64,000 nucleotides of DNA from Eustoma russellianum (GCA_036186865.1 AP025042.1:33700263-33764262); one strand, 5' to 3'. Positions 46,689 through 59,589 are shown, counted from the stretch's first letter. Notes: generated by a model from the letters alone, not told the origin. Program-made: numbers and translations.

Positions 46689-48948
46689 TTATCTCTCCGG
46701 AGCAGGCGGGGTTTTTAAAAGGTCGAGGTATCACGAATCACATCTTACTAGCCCAGGAAATGGTTCACTTACTAGATAAGCATGTGCATGGAGGTCGTGT
46801 AATAGTTAAACTAGACATGTCAAAGGCTTTCGACAGAGTGGACTGGACCTATCTTCGACAAATGTTGCTCAAATTCGGCTTTCATGGTAAGTTAGTCCGG
46901 ATAATAATGAACAATTTAGCAGCCACCCGTTGTTCACTTCTAATTAATGGTAAGCCAGTGGGATTTTTTCCTATCACACGAGGGGTAAAACAAGGTGATC
47001 CATTATCTCCATTGTTGTTTATTCTAGCTTCCGAAGGTTTTTCTCGCGGCATAAATGCGCTGATTACTTCAGGAGAATTGCGTGACTTTCATGTGGGGCG
47101 GATGCTGACAATAACACATTTGGTTTTTGCAGATGATCTGGTCGTTTTTTTGAATGGCAATATCGCGAACATGAACAAGTTTAGACAATTTTTGGATACC
47201 TATCAGTCGGCTTCAGGACAGTTGGTAAACTTTCATAAAAGCCAATTGGTGGTGCGAAAGTCCATAGCTGGACCAAGAGTGGCAAGAGCACTTGGTATGC
47301 GATTGGCGGTGCTACCAATTAAATACCTTGGGTCTTATTTATATAAAGGAGTAAATCGGTCTTCATATTGTGCTGCACTATTAGCACATTTTGATATGCG
47401 GTTAAATGCTTGGTCATCCAAATTGTTATCTATGGCGGGTAGGTTGATACTAATAAAACATGTCTTATCAACAATGCCAATACATATCATTGCAAGCTCA
47501 AGATTGCCCAAGAGTGTCATCTCGGCCTTAAATAAGAAAATGTCTACATTCTTGTGGCAAGGTGGCCACCATTGGGTATCATGGGATCATGTTTGTCAGC
47601 CAGTTGAACATGGTGACTTAGGTATCAGAAACTTAGATTTGATTCAAAGAGTATATGATGGATTGCTATGGTGGAAATACCATACTTCTGACTCATTATG
47701 GGCTACATACAGCAGGGCGAAGTATGGACAACGACGTGATGTCTATGCTCATATATACGACTCTATAATATGGAAAAGGCTTTGTGCTACTCATTCTTAT
47801 ATGCATGCCAATGTTGATCACACACCAGCTGGACTGACCTGGATAGCAGACTCTACCGGTACTTATACCATTAAATCAGCCTATAATTTGTTTCATGCAG
47901 AAACACCTTTGCTTGAGTGCTCCAAGTACATTTGGTGGTCTTCATCTCCCCTGGGAGCGAAAGTGCTTTTGTGGCGTTTATGGTGTCTTTCTCTACCTAT
48001 AACCAACAATCTTCGCGCATGGCAAACAATATATCCTTCACAATGCATTTTTTGCTTACAACATTCGGACACAAAGGATCATTTATTTTTACAATGCACA
48101 GAAATCAAATCTCTGTGGGTTGAAGTAGCGGCATTATTTTCGGGTCCATTACCTCGTCAGTCCACCATTCATGCTTACTTAATTTGTTGGTGGCGTTAAG
48201 CTTCGGCTGCTACCATGATGGGTAATTTACAGGCAGTGATTCCAGCTTTGGTGGTATGGGTTATTTGGAAAGAATATACATCCATCAGATTTGGAGACAT
48301 CAGCTTTTCTTATCGGCATTTATTTGATCATGTCCGTAGCCATATCTATTCTTGGTGTGCTTCCATGCAGGGTCGTAAGTTTGTGCAGCCCATACCACAT
48401 TTAACTGTTCAGGGATTTTGCCCATGCTTACAGGTCCGCCATCACAGGTTAGTGAGGTGGGCATTGCCGCCTCTGGTAGAATGAAATTAAATGTGGATGC
48501 TACTTTTGGCAGAAATGGCGCAGCGGTAGGAGCTGTGCTACGTAATGATTCAGGGACATTCATCTCAGCAATTTGCTTTGCTTTACCGAGTGTTACACCT
48601 ATTCGAGCTGAACTTATGGCCATGTTATACCCTCTTCTCTTCTATGCCATGACATATGATGGGCTATATGTTGATACTGATTGCCACTTGTTGCTTCATA
48701 TAGTAGCCAATCCTTCACAATATACTGGGTCTTTTTCTGCGGATATACGAAAGGCTGTCATGTTGCTATGCCTAAATGCGTCTACTCTCAGCTATTGTCC
48801 ACGTGAGGCAAACACTGCAGAACATATGCTAGCGAGGTATGGACCGCGGGCTTCAGGGGCGGGCATATACACATCCGTGCATTCTCTGCCTTGCGCTGTG
48901 CGAGGATCCTTGAGCTTGGATAACACTCTTCCAAATTTCTGTTTATGA
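46689..48948 (+). pseudogene. LINE ORF2: RT, zinc region, RNase H
   Basis: About 500 codons are open from 46689 to 48196: KLDMSKAFDRVDWTYL, GVKQGDPLSPLLFIL, the catalytic FADD (near 47130), PIKYLGSYLYKG, and a C-terminal cysteine/histidine cluster (CIFCLQHSDTKDHLFLQC, near 48045). A TAA at 48197-48199 then breaks the frame; the next 270 bases continue in the same frame to 48484. RNase H follows in a different frame (48481-48948) with LNVDATFG, RAELMAMLYP, VDTDC and the final REANTAEHML. It is the best preserved LINE here but lacks endonuclease and ORF1. Confidence 0.88.
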
Positions 48949-49715
48949 GTCTCATGGCGGATTGGCGTTCAAGAAGAGGGGTTGCCTATGTCCATTGTTG
49001 GCATAGGCAGCGTTGGTATGTTTCATTTCCATTATATTGAATGTGTCTGCTTTTACATTGTGTTGCTCAATTTCATATCTCTGTGGATAACACATTTTAT
49101 TTGTTTGAGAGATACGGGGATGGCAAACAACAAGCATTAGTACCTGATTGGCGTGGACTATATAGCAATATCTTCTGGGGGTTGTCCGTGGTCTTTTGGC
49201 TACGGACAACTTGGGCATGGTTTTCTTTCTTCTGTCATGCTTATTATCTGAACTGCATTTCTTGGTGTGTTTACGTACATTTTGTGGCCTTTGAACGAGG
49301 TGTTGGCTGCCAACGGCGAAGGGACTACGTGCTCTATTGCTTGCTCTTGACACGAAGGATTTTGCTGGATTTTCTGTGGACCTATATTTCTGCCGATCAC
49401 GGATGCTGTTTCTTCTTATCTGGAGCACAAAACATGTTTCTTTTCTTTCTGTCATTGCGCTCACACTTGTACTCATTATTTCCTCAATCATCTACTCATA
49501 TAAATATGTACGCTTTTTCCTTCGTCAAGGTTTTATCCACAAGGGTGGTTTTACTTGACAAGGTTTTAATGCGGCATATCATATATGACTGGAGGTTGAG
49601 CATACTTACCTTCTTTCACTGGCTCTTCTCTTACGATCACGCTTGTTTTTTGATGTAATATGGTTTTCCTCCACCATAAGCGGGACTTTTGAATAAAATT
49701 GCTTTATATAAAAAA
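48949..49715 (+). other. LINE copy 2 3' UTR
   Basis: Non-coding tail, with GGCATAGGCAGCGTTGGTAT near 48999 shared with the tail of LINE copy 3 (51137-51118, minus). Confidence 0.65.
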
Positions 49716-50459
49716 ATATATATATAAGGAAATGAATAACTCTTTTGTGGTGTATGTAGAAACTAAGGAAAGAAGATAAAGTCATATGATATGTTAAGGA
49801 AAAGTAAACTAAGAAACTAACTTTGGTACACTTGATCATGTATTTACCATGATGATCATCTGTGTATTTTTTATGTATTTTCCATGTGGTTCTCGGTTTT
49901 GGGTGTATTTTAGTGGTCTTGATTTATCATGTTTATGAGGCATCATATTCATGACTGTAAAGTTAGATCACAAATGTGGTTTCTTGAGGATCATCATGCA
50001 TGTATGCACACATACACACAAACGGGCACAAGGGGCTGTTTTGCCCTTCTCACTTGAGCTTGATCATCCATCTTCATGATGAAGTATGATCTTGGTGATT
50101 ATGGTTCAAGAAGGTATCTTCTCTTGGTTTCCATCATTATTTAGGTTACATGTATTTTTCATCATGATCTTGGTATTGAAAGTCATCACTTTGATGGAAA
50201 CTATCTTGCATTTAGTTATGTCGTAACAAGATTATAAGTATGATGTATGTATAAATGGGGTAAAGAAGAAGTGAAATAAGTTACATTAATATATGGGAAA
50301 ATCATTATATGTTTAAAGGTTAAATGTCAAACTTATGATATATGCATAAATGGAAATAAAATGAGATTTATGTGATATTGCAGGGGCCATAATACCCTCG
50401 GCCTTAAGGGTCATTATATGGAAGAAACAAATTTACTACATGTTATAGATATATATATA
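49716..50459. other. no feature recognised
   Basis: AT-rich sequence with many CATGATC/GATCATC words (49830-50200). There is no coding frame and no terminal repeats that I can pair. Confidence 0.4.
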
Positions 50460-51240
50460 TTTTTTAGTTGAAGGACGGGCGATACCGTCCGAGTGTTTTA
50501 TTAATATATATGAGCCCTCACTTGTGGCTGATGAATACCGTGGTTAAATTAATGATCCTATCTATGGAGGGAGACTCTCCCAAAATAAACATAATAGAAT
50601 AGAAATAATATATAACAATTGCAAAATACTAGATAACAATAACATGTAATTTGTGATAATGAATTTAATACAATCTAATCCAATGGAAGTGAAGGTTTTT
50701 CCACTCGCATCATCGAAGGTACTCTATCGAAGCTTAAACTCAAAAAGACGTTGCAAAGCATCCTCCCGCCGATCCATTTGCGTATCCCGTGGGTTTTCGG
50801 CCAGTATCCGTTTGTGCCACATAAGTGCAAAGTTCACTATAATATAATAAGGATATAGTAAAAAGAATGAGATGAAAGCAATGTACATATCGACGTTGCC
50901 TGTATTCGAAATAAACACAGGCAACCACAAAAAGATCAATCCAAGTGTCCGTATCCACCAATGATTAAATGGATCATAAAATTCTGGCGACCATTGATTA
51001 TATTCCTCAACAAAGGCATAGCAAAATGAGATATTACCTATAGTAAATCTGATATAATGTGTTGGATAAAATCATAAGAAGTAGAGAAAGAACATACCAA
51101 CGTTGCCTATGCCAAGAACTAACATAGGCAACTGTTTCATGATCATGCCAACCCATTGGGAAACATCATCAAAAGCGCTGGTGAGGTACTGAAGTACCCA
51201 GAGTAATTGCGCCTCAAACTTCACACGACAAGGCTGCTAA
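50460..51240 (-). other. LINE copy 3 3' UTR
   Basis: No supported gene. The motif AGGCAACGTYGRTATGT appears twice on the minus strand (near 51125 and near 50900). The two overlapping ORFs (50724-50961) have no family signature. Confidence 0.55.
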
Positions 51241-52170
51241 AGATGTATAAGTAGTTACACCTGTCGATCGTAACATGTGCCACGAAAATGTATGTGCTAC
51301 AGTGTTAGCCTCTTGAGGACAATATTGTAAGGATGAAGCATTTAATCTCAACAACTGTATGGTGCGCTTCAAATCAGAAGCATAAGCTCCATATACCTGT
51401 CAGGGGCAGCTAAATGAGTTAGTACTACTCGACATGCTATTTCAGTGATCAGTTGGTCATGATTCCAGGAGTAGAATATGAGAGCATACTGAATTAGCAT
51501 AAGCTCGGCCCTCAACGTCGTCATAGCAGGCAAATAGAAACAGATGGCCGAGACCAAATCACCGTGATGATTATGCAACACCGCTCCTGCGGCCGCATTA
51601 GACTGTCTCACCGATGCATCAACATTTAGTTTTAATTTGCCCGTTGGCAGAAACTCCCAATAAACAAGTCTTGGTATACGCAACCAAATTTGTGGCGAGA
51701 AAGAACATGATGCCAAATGTGGAATGTGCTGAGAATATTTTTGGCCTTGCGTTGCTGCACACCAATTATATACATAATCCATAATCCTCTCAAATAATAT
51801 CCTAATGAGAAGCTGCTATAGCAAAATCTAATGTTTGTATATTCTTTCCAAATGACCCATACTACCAATGAAGGAACCACTGCTCTCAATTGACCAATCA
51901 TGGTATGTAAAGACGAAGTTTTCCACCAGTGGAGAAAATACACATGAATTTTTGAGTGGGAAGGCATTGGGACGGAAAATAATATTGATATCTCCTGCCA
52001 TAATGACAGTATTGACAGACATAGGAGAAAGATATGATCCCTATTATCTGAGTGTTGCCTGCAAAAAACACATTGTGTTAGAAATATGGTTTGCCAAGTA
52101 CAAAGATTGTCAGCAAGAGGCAATGACCGCATCCAGAATTTCCAAAGAAATAATCGGCCAACCAAGGGCA

Positions 52171-52333
52171 TGTAGGACCTCAGACGCTACCAACTCTCCT
52201 AAAACCAATTGGTGATAGGAGATGCGCATACCCTAGCCTTATAGTGCATTCAGCACACACAAGCACCCACGACATTTGACTGTGACTTGGCCCACATGGC
52301 CTATGCGCCACGGGACAATTGCTGCACCGAACA
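52171..52333 (-). repeat. TRIM 3' terminal repeat
   Basis: 163 bp, preceded by the polypurine tract at 52345-52334 on the minus strand. Confidence 0.9.
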
Positions 52334-52396
52334 ATCTCCCCCTCAGCAACTGCTCCCACTGGGAATCAAACCCGTGACCTTGGCTCTGATACCACT

Positions 52397-52559
52397 TATA
52401 GGACCTCAGGCGCTACCAACTCTTCTAAAACCAATTGGTGATAGGAGATGCGCATACCGTAGCCTTATAGTACATTCAGCATACACAAACATCCGCGGCA
52501 TTCGACTGTGACTTGGCCCATACGGCCTACGCGCTACGGGACAATTGCTGCACCCAACA
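52397..52559 (-). repeat. TRIM 5' terminal repeat
   Basis: 163 bp; ends CCTATA on the minus strand where the other copy ends CCTACA. A few other substitutions separate the two copies. Confidence 0.9.
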
Positions 52560-54840
52560 AGGCATGCTTGGCCACCAAATGTATCGTGAGTAGGGAAAAT
52601 GTGAGGTGTAGAGGAAAGTGGTGTGTATACCGACTTTAGCGTAAATTGGCTAGAATTTTTAGCGATCCAATATAATCCATCTTGAGTAGTCCACACCCAA
52701 GGAGTCATGTAATCATTAATTCAACAAATGCGCTTCCAAGTAGAAGAATCATAGTTATGATCATATGCAGATGTCCGATAGCCATATTTTGTTCGATTGT
52801 AGGCTACCCATAATGATGAAGAATGGTGATATTTCCACCACAAGAGACAGTCATATGCCTGTTGTACCAGTGAGATATTGCGAATATCTAAACCCCCAAA
52901 CTCCTTTGGCCGACAAATACTATCCCTAGATTGCCAGTGGTGACGACCATTCCATAAGAAATGTGACATTTTTCGGTTTAAGACATCTAGCACACTCTTT
53001 GGTAATCTTGAGCTAGCTATAATATGAAGTGGCATAGAACATAAGACATGTTGAATTAAGACCACCCGGCCATCCATGGAAAGTAGTTTAGAGGACCAGA
53101 AATTTAGAGTAGCATCAAAATGAGCAGTCAATGAGGTACAATAAGTATCATGATTTATTCCTTTATGTAAATAAAAACCAAGATATTTTATAGGCAAGAT
53201 AGTCAGGCGCATACCAAGTGCTTGAGAAACGCATGTCCCAGAAACTCCCATTCCAACCACAACTTGGCTTTTGTGAAGATTTACCAACAGTCCCAAAGCC
53301 TGTTGGTACAAATCCAAAAATCGTCGAAATTGTTGCAGGTTTTGAACTGAGCCATTTAAGAAAATTACCAGATCATCTGCAAAGCCCATATGTGATATTT
53401 TGGGCCATGGCCAGCCTGAAAGCCTCGTATGACTCCATCATCCATGAGAGTGTTCAGACCTCTAGAAAATCCTTCAGAAGCCAAGGTAAATAGAAGAGGC
53501 AAGAGAGGATCACCTTGTTTAACACCTCGTGACACTAAAAAATAACCTGATGGCTTTCCATTTATTAAAATCGAGCAACGAGTAACATACAAGTTATTTA
53601 TAAGAACGCGCACTAACCGTGGTTGGAATCCTATTTTCGTTAACAGTTAAATAAGATCAGCATATCCTATCAAAAGCCTTTACCAAATCTAATTTGATAA
53701 TAACATGTCCACCGCGAGCAGGCCTATCTAATACATACACCATTTTCTGGGCCAGAAGAATCTGCTCTGTAATATCACGACCTTTCATAAATCTAGCCTG
53801 CTCTAGGGATATCAGTCGCGGTAGCAGGGAAGAAAGCCTAGTATCGAGGAGTCGTGTAAATACCTTGGCTAAGAAATTAGTCAGGCAAATAGGTCGAAAG
53901 TCAGAAAACATTGTTGGATTAGACACTTTAGGCATAAGCGTAATGAGTGCCGCATCCGCTTGACCCGGAGGCCGAATTCCTATAAAAAATTCCTGGACTG
54001 CTTTATGAACATCCATGGAGATTACCTGCCAGAAATGTCAATAAAAAGGTCCATGAAAACCATCAGGACCAGCCGCACTTGTTGGACTTCAATCTCATAC
54101 CACCTGTTTTACCTCCTGCAAGGACCGCAATGTGAGAAGATGGCGATTATCATGATCCGTCATCAGCCGTGGGATATATTGTAAAATGTCTTCGTGATGT
54201 TTTGTTGTTGTTCCTGTAAACAATGTCTGATAATAATGAATAGCCTCATACTCAATTTCCTGTTGACTGTCGCATTCAACTCCATCTTTATGAATTATCT
54301 TTCGTATAGCCTGTCGAAGCTGCCTCTCTTTCAGTGTTTGATGGAAAAAACACATGTTGGCATCTCCTTCTCACATCCACTTTATATTTGCATTTTGCTT
54401 CCAAAATAATAATGCACGAGATTGTGCAAGGCATAATTTTTCCATACTTAAGTGGTATGACGTCCTTGTATCATCCGATGGATTAGTATAATATGCTCTT
54501 TCACAACTTGTCACCTCAGTCTCCGCGACAACCACTATGTCAAATATATTGCCAAAGATATCTTTATTCCATTAGCGTAAATGTCGCTTCAGATGTCTCA
54601 ATTTAGAATAGAAGCCCCACATTCCTCCAATAGTCTGAAACGATTGCCAATGATGAGTAACAAAACTGTCAAAATCTAGACGAGTTGTCCAGACATCCAA
54701 CTACCTTGTAAATGACGGAGATAGTGGCTCAATAGCCCTATGATGACGATGTAGTAGCCTAGGAGGCACCTAAAAAGGCTGATCATGCTCTGTAGCTATT
54801 GGAATAATTGGGTGTTCCTGGAGTCATTATGATGTTCCTG

Positions 54841-56155
54841 ATGTTGGGTTATGCAAGGGACTCTGGCACAGTTCTGCGGGTGGTCGGGACAGAAAGTGAA
54901 TGTGCAGAAATCAAAGATCTTTTATTCTCCAAACACCAAACAAGGAATGAGGGAGAAGCTGAGTAACATTGTGGGTATTCCAACTGCCACTGACTTTGGA
55001 AAATACCTGGGGATGCCTATCCTACATGGGCGTGTGAATAAGTTCACTTTCCAGCCAATCATTGATAAAGTCAGGGGGAAACTAACGGCGTGGAAAGCAA
55101 GGGTGATGTCGAAGGCGGCACGATTAGTCCTAATTCAATCGGTGACGAATAGTATCCCAAGCTATTATATGCAAGTTGCCAAGTTACCCACACAGACTAT
55201 TAAAGAATTAGAAAGGATGAACCGACAATTTCTGTGGGGACATGGGCAGGACAGTGGTGGGATTAACCCGATTGCGTGGAAGCAAATCTGTCAATCTAAG
55301 CAGGATGGGGGACTGGGGGTGAGCAGTCTAATAAAGATAAATCAAGCGCTCCTTGTGAAGCTTGGGTGGAGAATGATTAAGGAACAAGATAGGCTATGGG
55401 CAAAGGTACTTTTTGCGAAGTATGGGCATCCTCTGGACGAGCACAAACCCAAACATAATGCCTCCCACATTTGGAGGAGTATTAAAAGCGTGATGCAATT
55501 ACTAAGGAAAGGGTGTAGTAGCGGGGACAGAGAAAACAGAGGCTGTGATGCAAACGGCGTCAATAACTACTGGTGTGGAAAACAGAGAGCAAAACTGCGC
55601 CTACAAGATATTTACGAAGTGCAAGATCAACCCCCTGATGCTAAGACTACAGCGTGTTGGAGGAGGATTTGGAGGCTACAAGGCCCCCAAAGCGGGAATA
55701 TGCTATTATGGCAGAGTAGGTACAACAGATTACCAACGAATGCGTTTCTATCCACAAGAAAAATCATTGAAACTGCTACATGCGAAATCTGCCATGCAGC
55801 GAATGAAACTAATCTGCATGCATTAAGAGACTGCTTCTGGATTAAAAGAATTTGGAGAAGACTTACCAGAAGGGAGGATTGGCCGCAGTTCTTCAAGACC
55901 TGCAACATTGAACAATGGATTGATCAAAATTTGAAAAAAAGGAATAGAGAAGAGATGGAGTCTGACCTGTGGAGTTATGTCTTCCGGCAAACCGTCCGAC
56001 GAGCATGGTGGTGGAGAAATGATTGGATTCACAATGGGGAGAAGAATTTCCCTAACACATCACAAACTGTTAAGGAAATTCACTGGGAGGTCAGACGCGC
56101 ATTGAAAGCGGTTGGTAGGGAGTTGAATAGCCACTACACCTTTGATAATGGTTGA
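54841..56155 (+). pseudogene. LINE (second family), ORF2 C-terminal part, intact frame
   Basis: An open frame of 434 codons (54851-56155) without breaks. It starts after the RT catalytic box: QFCGWSGQKVNVQKSKI, then GKYLGMPILHGRVNK, the thumb region SIPSYYMQVAKLP, WKQICQSKQDGGLGV, and a C-terminal cysteine/histidine cluster (CEICHAANETNLHALRDC, near 55775). It ends FDNG-stop. It has no RNase H. The sequence type differs clearly from the RNase H LINEs here. The 5' end is truncated and meets the 5' end of LINE copy 3, head to head. It cannot function without the RT catalytic box and endonuclease. Confidence 0.85.
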
Positions 56156-56645
56156 GTAGCTGGAAGTTCTAGATTGTACAGGAGAGTTAATGCGTCTTTG
56201 ATTTTTGTTTTTAATTTTGGCAGATCTTGAGGCTAGATTATGACCTGCTGTTCTGATGGGCCTAGTTATTGGGCTGGATGTAATATTTTTGCACTGTGGA
56301 TATAAAGTTCCGACCTTGGGCCGTAGCAACAAGTAAGACCATCTGGACATTTGGAATTGTGGGGGCAAAAGAAGGTGCAAGACACAGGAACACAAAATCC
56401 AAAACAACAATAATACATATCCAGTATATTTCAACGACATCAAAAAAACACAAAATCCAAAAACATAAACTTCAAAAGTATAAAACATAAGTAATTCATA
56501 AACTTCTTTTACAAGAAGAAGGTTTTGTTGAAATGCAAGACTAATAAAATCAGTCGAATCGTCAAACAAAAAAAAACAAATCTAGTACAGATTGAAAAAT
56601 GTTAGAAATGGACTTTACCAACAACTTAGAAAATCGTGACGCCTA
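56156..56645 (+). other. probable 3' UTR of the second-family LINE, edge unknown
   Basis: Non-coding. No clear poly-A marks the end; an A-rich stretch at 56568-56578 is one possibility. Confidence 0.4.
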
Positions 56646-56657
56646 TGGTCTTATTTT

Positions 56658-57006
56658 GGAGAAAAAGGTCATTTATTGGTATTAAGAGTCTCCACCGTCC
56701 TAATCCTAAAGAGCATTGTGGAAGATGTAAATCAGGAACCCAGCGGTCTGCTAAGTTGGGTGAGGAATTATACAGACAAGGTGTCCTCCCGCAAACCAGG
56801 CCTTCGATCTAGCAGCAGTGGAACACTCATACTGTGCGTGTCCTTGGATTCAAACTCTTGACCTTTTGAAGTAAATCTCAACCTCCAGGCCTTCGATCTA
56901 GCAGCAGTGGAACACCCATACTGTGCGTGTCCTTGGATTCGAACTCTTGACCTTTTGAAGTAAATCTCAACCTGAGTACCAACTGAGCTATGCGCTAGAG
57001 ACACTC
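56658..57006 (-). mobile_element. tRNA-derived SINE with internal 89-bp tandem duplication
   Basis: On the minus strand it starts with a tRNA-like head: A box TAGCTCAGTTGGT (56990-56978) and B box GAGTTCGAATCC (56946-56935). A 12-bp target duplication TGGTCTTATTTT flanks it (56646-56657 and 57007-57018). Inside, an 89-bp unit (56796-56884 and 56885-56973) is repeated in tandem with few changes, giving a second B-box-like GAGTTTGAATCC. Without the duplication it would be about 260 bp. The 3' part carries no poly-A; it ends GACCTTTTTCTCC. Confidence 0.9.
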
Positions 57007-57018
57007 TGGTCTTATTTT

Positions 57019-58009
57019 AAGATTGCAAAGACTTGCAACGAAATAGGTAGGTTTTATGGGCCAATTATATTAATTATATGAATAACTTTTTCTCAAATGA
57101 AGGTTTTTGGGCAAACCTAATGCACGACCGAGGGAGACCAGTGTTCACGTAATTATATTTTATTGGAATGAATCACCACCTCTGGTTTGATTTACTAATT
57201 TTATCATTATAAAGTCAATCATAGACAAATACTTTCTTTCCAACATAGCTTATGTGTTTGTTGAAGAAAGGTTCTAAATGCAAACGTATTGATGGGATAA
57301 CGCGTTGCATATTACCTTCTTTTTGCCATTGGTATTAGAAAAAAGAAATGATAGGAGTCCTACTCCATTTTCTTATGCGTAACAAACATCAATCAAGAAT
57401 TCTAAAACGTAGCTCATTTAGTATGCGTCTTAAAACATTACAATTAGAATAAACATCAATCAAAGACGGGAAAGGGAGAAAAAAAGAAACGTGCAAGTCT
57501 TTGTTTAACTTGACAATAAGACAAAAAAGAAGTGGATGGTAAATTTTAGTCAATAAAATTTTAACACATAGATTCAGACCATTGTGCCTATTTGGTTTGA
57601 TGATGCTAGTATGAGTCTCATAATACTATTGAGTGTCAACATTTTGATTTTTTTTTATCTTCGTTGACTCGAAAAAGATTTATCATTTTTCGCATTTAAT
57701 ACTTATATCCAAACTTATATAACATACATACATTTTATTGTTTCTAATGTAGAATTGGGCATTTACATTTCATCTCCCTTAAATGTATCATCGTCCTCGT
57801 TGAGTCCACCAAATATCTCTATACCAAATGCTTACAATCCAATAGTCGGCTTTCATACCATAATTATGTCGACTCAAATTCGCTCTGCAAACTCAATGTC
57901 ATTGCGCTTGTTCGGGTCCAACCATGGTACTGTGGATGTGCCAGCATTGATGAGTGTCAACTCTTTGGATTTTCGTCTTTGTTGGTTTGGAAAAAATTAA
58001 TTTGTGTTA
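57019..58009. other. no feature recognised
   Basis: AT-rich. The ORF at 57755-58000 has no family motif that I know. Confidence 0.4.
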
Positions 58010-58256
58010 AACATTTATCACTTAGACATATATGTATATATTATATTGAAGAAGACCTTAAATGAATCTTTTGCTAAGAAGGATTTGTGGTCGGTGCAGG
58101 AAATTCTCGAGATCCAAGTCATAGGTGATAGAAATGCGAAGAAGTTGTACTTGTTGCAAGAAAAATACGTTGAAAAAGTTCTTCGGTGTTTCGGTATGGA
58201 AAAAGCTAAAAGAGTAAGTATTACACTTGCTTCTCATTTTAAGCTTAGTCACAAGC
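58010..58256 (+). pseudogene. copia reverse transcriptase fragment
   Basis: It reads LKKTLNESFAKKDL, then NAKKLYLLQEKYVEKVLRCF and SITLASHFKLS, the stretch after the YVDD box in copia RT. It is about 80 codons, open, cut at 58256 by the gypsy LTR. No other part of this element is visible. Confidence 0.82.
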
Positions 58257-59558
58257 TGTAGCGCCTTGTCCGAAACTAGGGTTCTGGCCCGATGCACCCA
58301 CCATACTTCACTACGAGAAGTACCAGACGTCGATACATGCATGTGCATGTTGACATGAACATGAATCGATATAGCAGAAGCAACATAAGCATAAACAAAT
58401 CATAATGACATGCATTACATTACACTATAAATCTGTACAAATCATAATATACCAAGTCCCGATATCTTCTACATACATCATAATCCAATCTCTAATATAT
58501 TCAAAAGATAACTCTCTGGTATACTTCCTTGGTCATGATAAGTACCTGTGATTTCTCTTCTATAATCTGTAATAGGGTACCTGTTCTCTACAAATATTTA
58601 GACAACAAGTATGAGCGATAATATGAATCGCCCCAAGTAAACCCTTAGATCCACCACGTGATCAAACATGCGGAGACGAGGTTCTAAAATAATAATGCAA
58701 GAATGAAGAATGTAATTATCCATCTCTGTTTTGCAAATAAAATTTAACAAATTTATTGTAGATAAATCCATACAAACGATATACTAATTACCTTTGAAAA
58801 TCCATTTTTAAACCCATTCCATACAGTTTCTAAGTCACAAACATGTCCGTATAATTTCCAGTTCACATCCATGTTCCGATAGTTTCCGTTTCAAATGTAA
58901 ATCCATATGTTTTCTTCTTTCCACTACATACTCAAATAGTTTTTCCATGATATTTCATATCCATTAAATTATACTTGATAATACATTCCATATAATGTTC
59001 CATGATTATCCATGCAATATACAATTCCAATCAATGTCCGTAATGCATATCCATAATAGTTTATATCCATGAAGTATCCATATCCATGTTCAAGTAATGT
59101 CCATAATCCATGATGATGCACAATGATACAAGGTTATAAAAATGCAATGCATGTCAATATCCATATCTATACCTATATACATTTCTGGTTAATGATCAGT
59201 CTATATCCATATCCAAGTCTATATCTATATCACATCTGCGGTAGGTATCGTGATTTCACAAACAACACAGGACGGAAATTTCCATATCCAAATCCAACGA
59301 GTTTTTGCAACATGTCGCCTATAATTATCCATTTTATTTATACCATGATAATATCACAATGATACAGATGTTATAAACGATATAATGCATGTCCATTTGG
59401 TCCGTGATGACTTCCATCCGCAGTGGGTACACGATTTCGCAACTAAATTCAATATGCAATTTTCCATGTTCAAAACAAATGAACTTTTGAAAACTGATGT
59501 GCACTATGATCCATGTCCATACATATATATTTATTAATCCATAAGATATCCATTTGCT

Positions 59559-59589
<31 letters not shown>

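Larger units (their letters stand above)
46685..49715 (+). mobile_element. LINE copy 2, 5'-truncated (RNase H family)
   Basis: It starts inside RT at SPEQAGFLKGRG, right after the microsatellite, and ends in AAAAAAA at about 49710-49716. 5' truncation is the normal outcome of target-primed reverse transcription. The tail blocks GGTTTTACTTGACAAGGTTT and ATATGGTTTTCCTCC match LINE copy 1. Confidence 0.87.
52171..52559 (-). mobile_element. TRIM (terminal-repeat retrotransposon in miniature), 389 bp
   Basis: Two direct repeats of 163 bp (52397-52559 and 52171-52333) flank only 63 bp. On the minus strand the repeats start TGTTSGGTGCAGCAATTG and end GGTCCTAYA. The interior has the primer site TGGTATCAGAGCC two bases after the 5' repeat and a polypurine tract TGAGGGGGAGAT right before the 3' repeat. 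Flanks are GGGCA (52166-52170) and AGGCA (52560-52564), a 5-bp target duplication with one change. Taking the element out rejoins the LINE reading frame. It has no coding capacity. Confidence 0.93.
51369..54840 (-). pseudogene. LINE copy 3 ORF2 remnant
   Basis: Minus-strand pieces: LCLAQSRALLFWKQNA and FFHQTLKERQLRQAIRK (54430-54290); RT start ITLMPKVSNPTMFSDFRPIC (near 53945); ARFMKGRDITEQILLAQKM; KLDLVKAFD; GVKQGDPLLPLLFTLASEG; FADDLVIF (near 53385); PIKYLGFYLHKG; then CVFCRQHSDNRDHIFLLC (near 52070); VVWVIWKEYTNIRF; RNase H LNVDASVRQSNAAAGAVL (near 51620). Several frame changes (near 54090, 53650, 53390, 52710 and 51780) and stops make it non-functional. The TRIM interrupts it at 52171-52559. 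Confidence 0.85.
50460..54845 (-). mobile_element. LINE copy 3, minus strand, carrying a TRIM
   Basis: In minus-strand order: end of the endonuclease (from about 54845), linker, RT, zinc region, TRIM insertion, RNase H, 3' UTR ending in AAAAAA near 50463. It is the same family as copies 1 and 2, but the 3' terminal sequence (TCGCCCGTCCTTCAACT) differs, so perhaps a subfamily. The 5' end is cut where the second LINE family begins. Confidence 0.82.

Noticed and set aside
56935..57000. Functional tRNA gene
   Set aside because: A and B boxes are present, but there is no acceptor stem pairing, and the 12-bp target duplication and long 3' body show a SINE.
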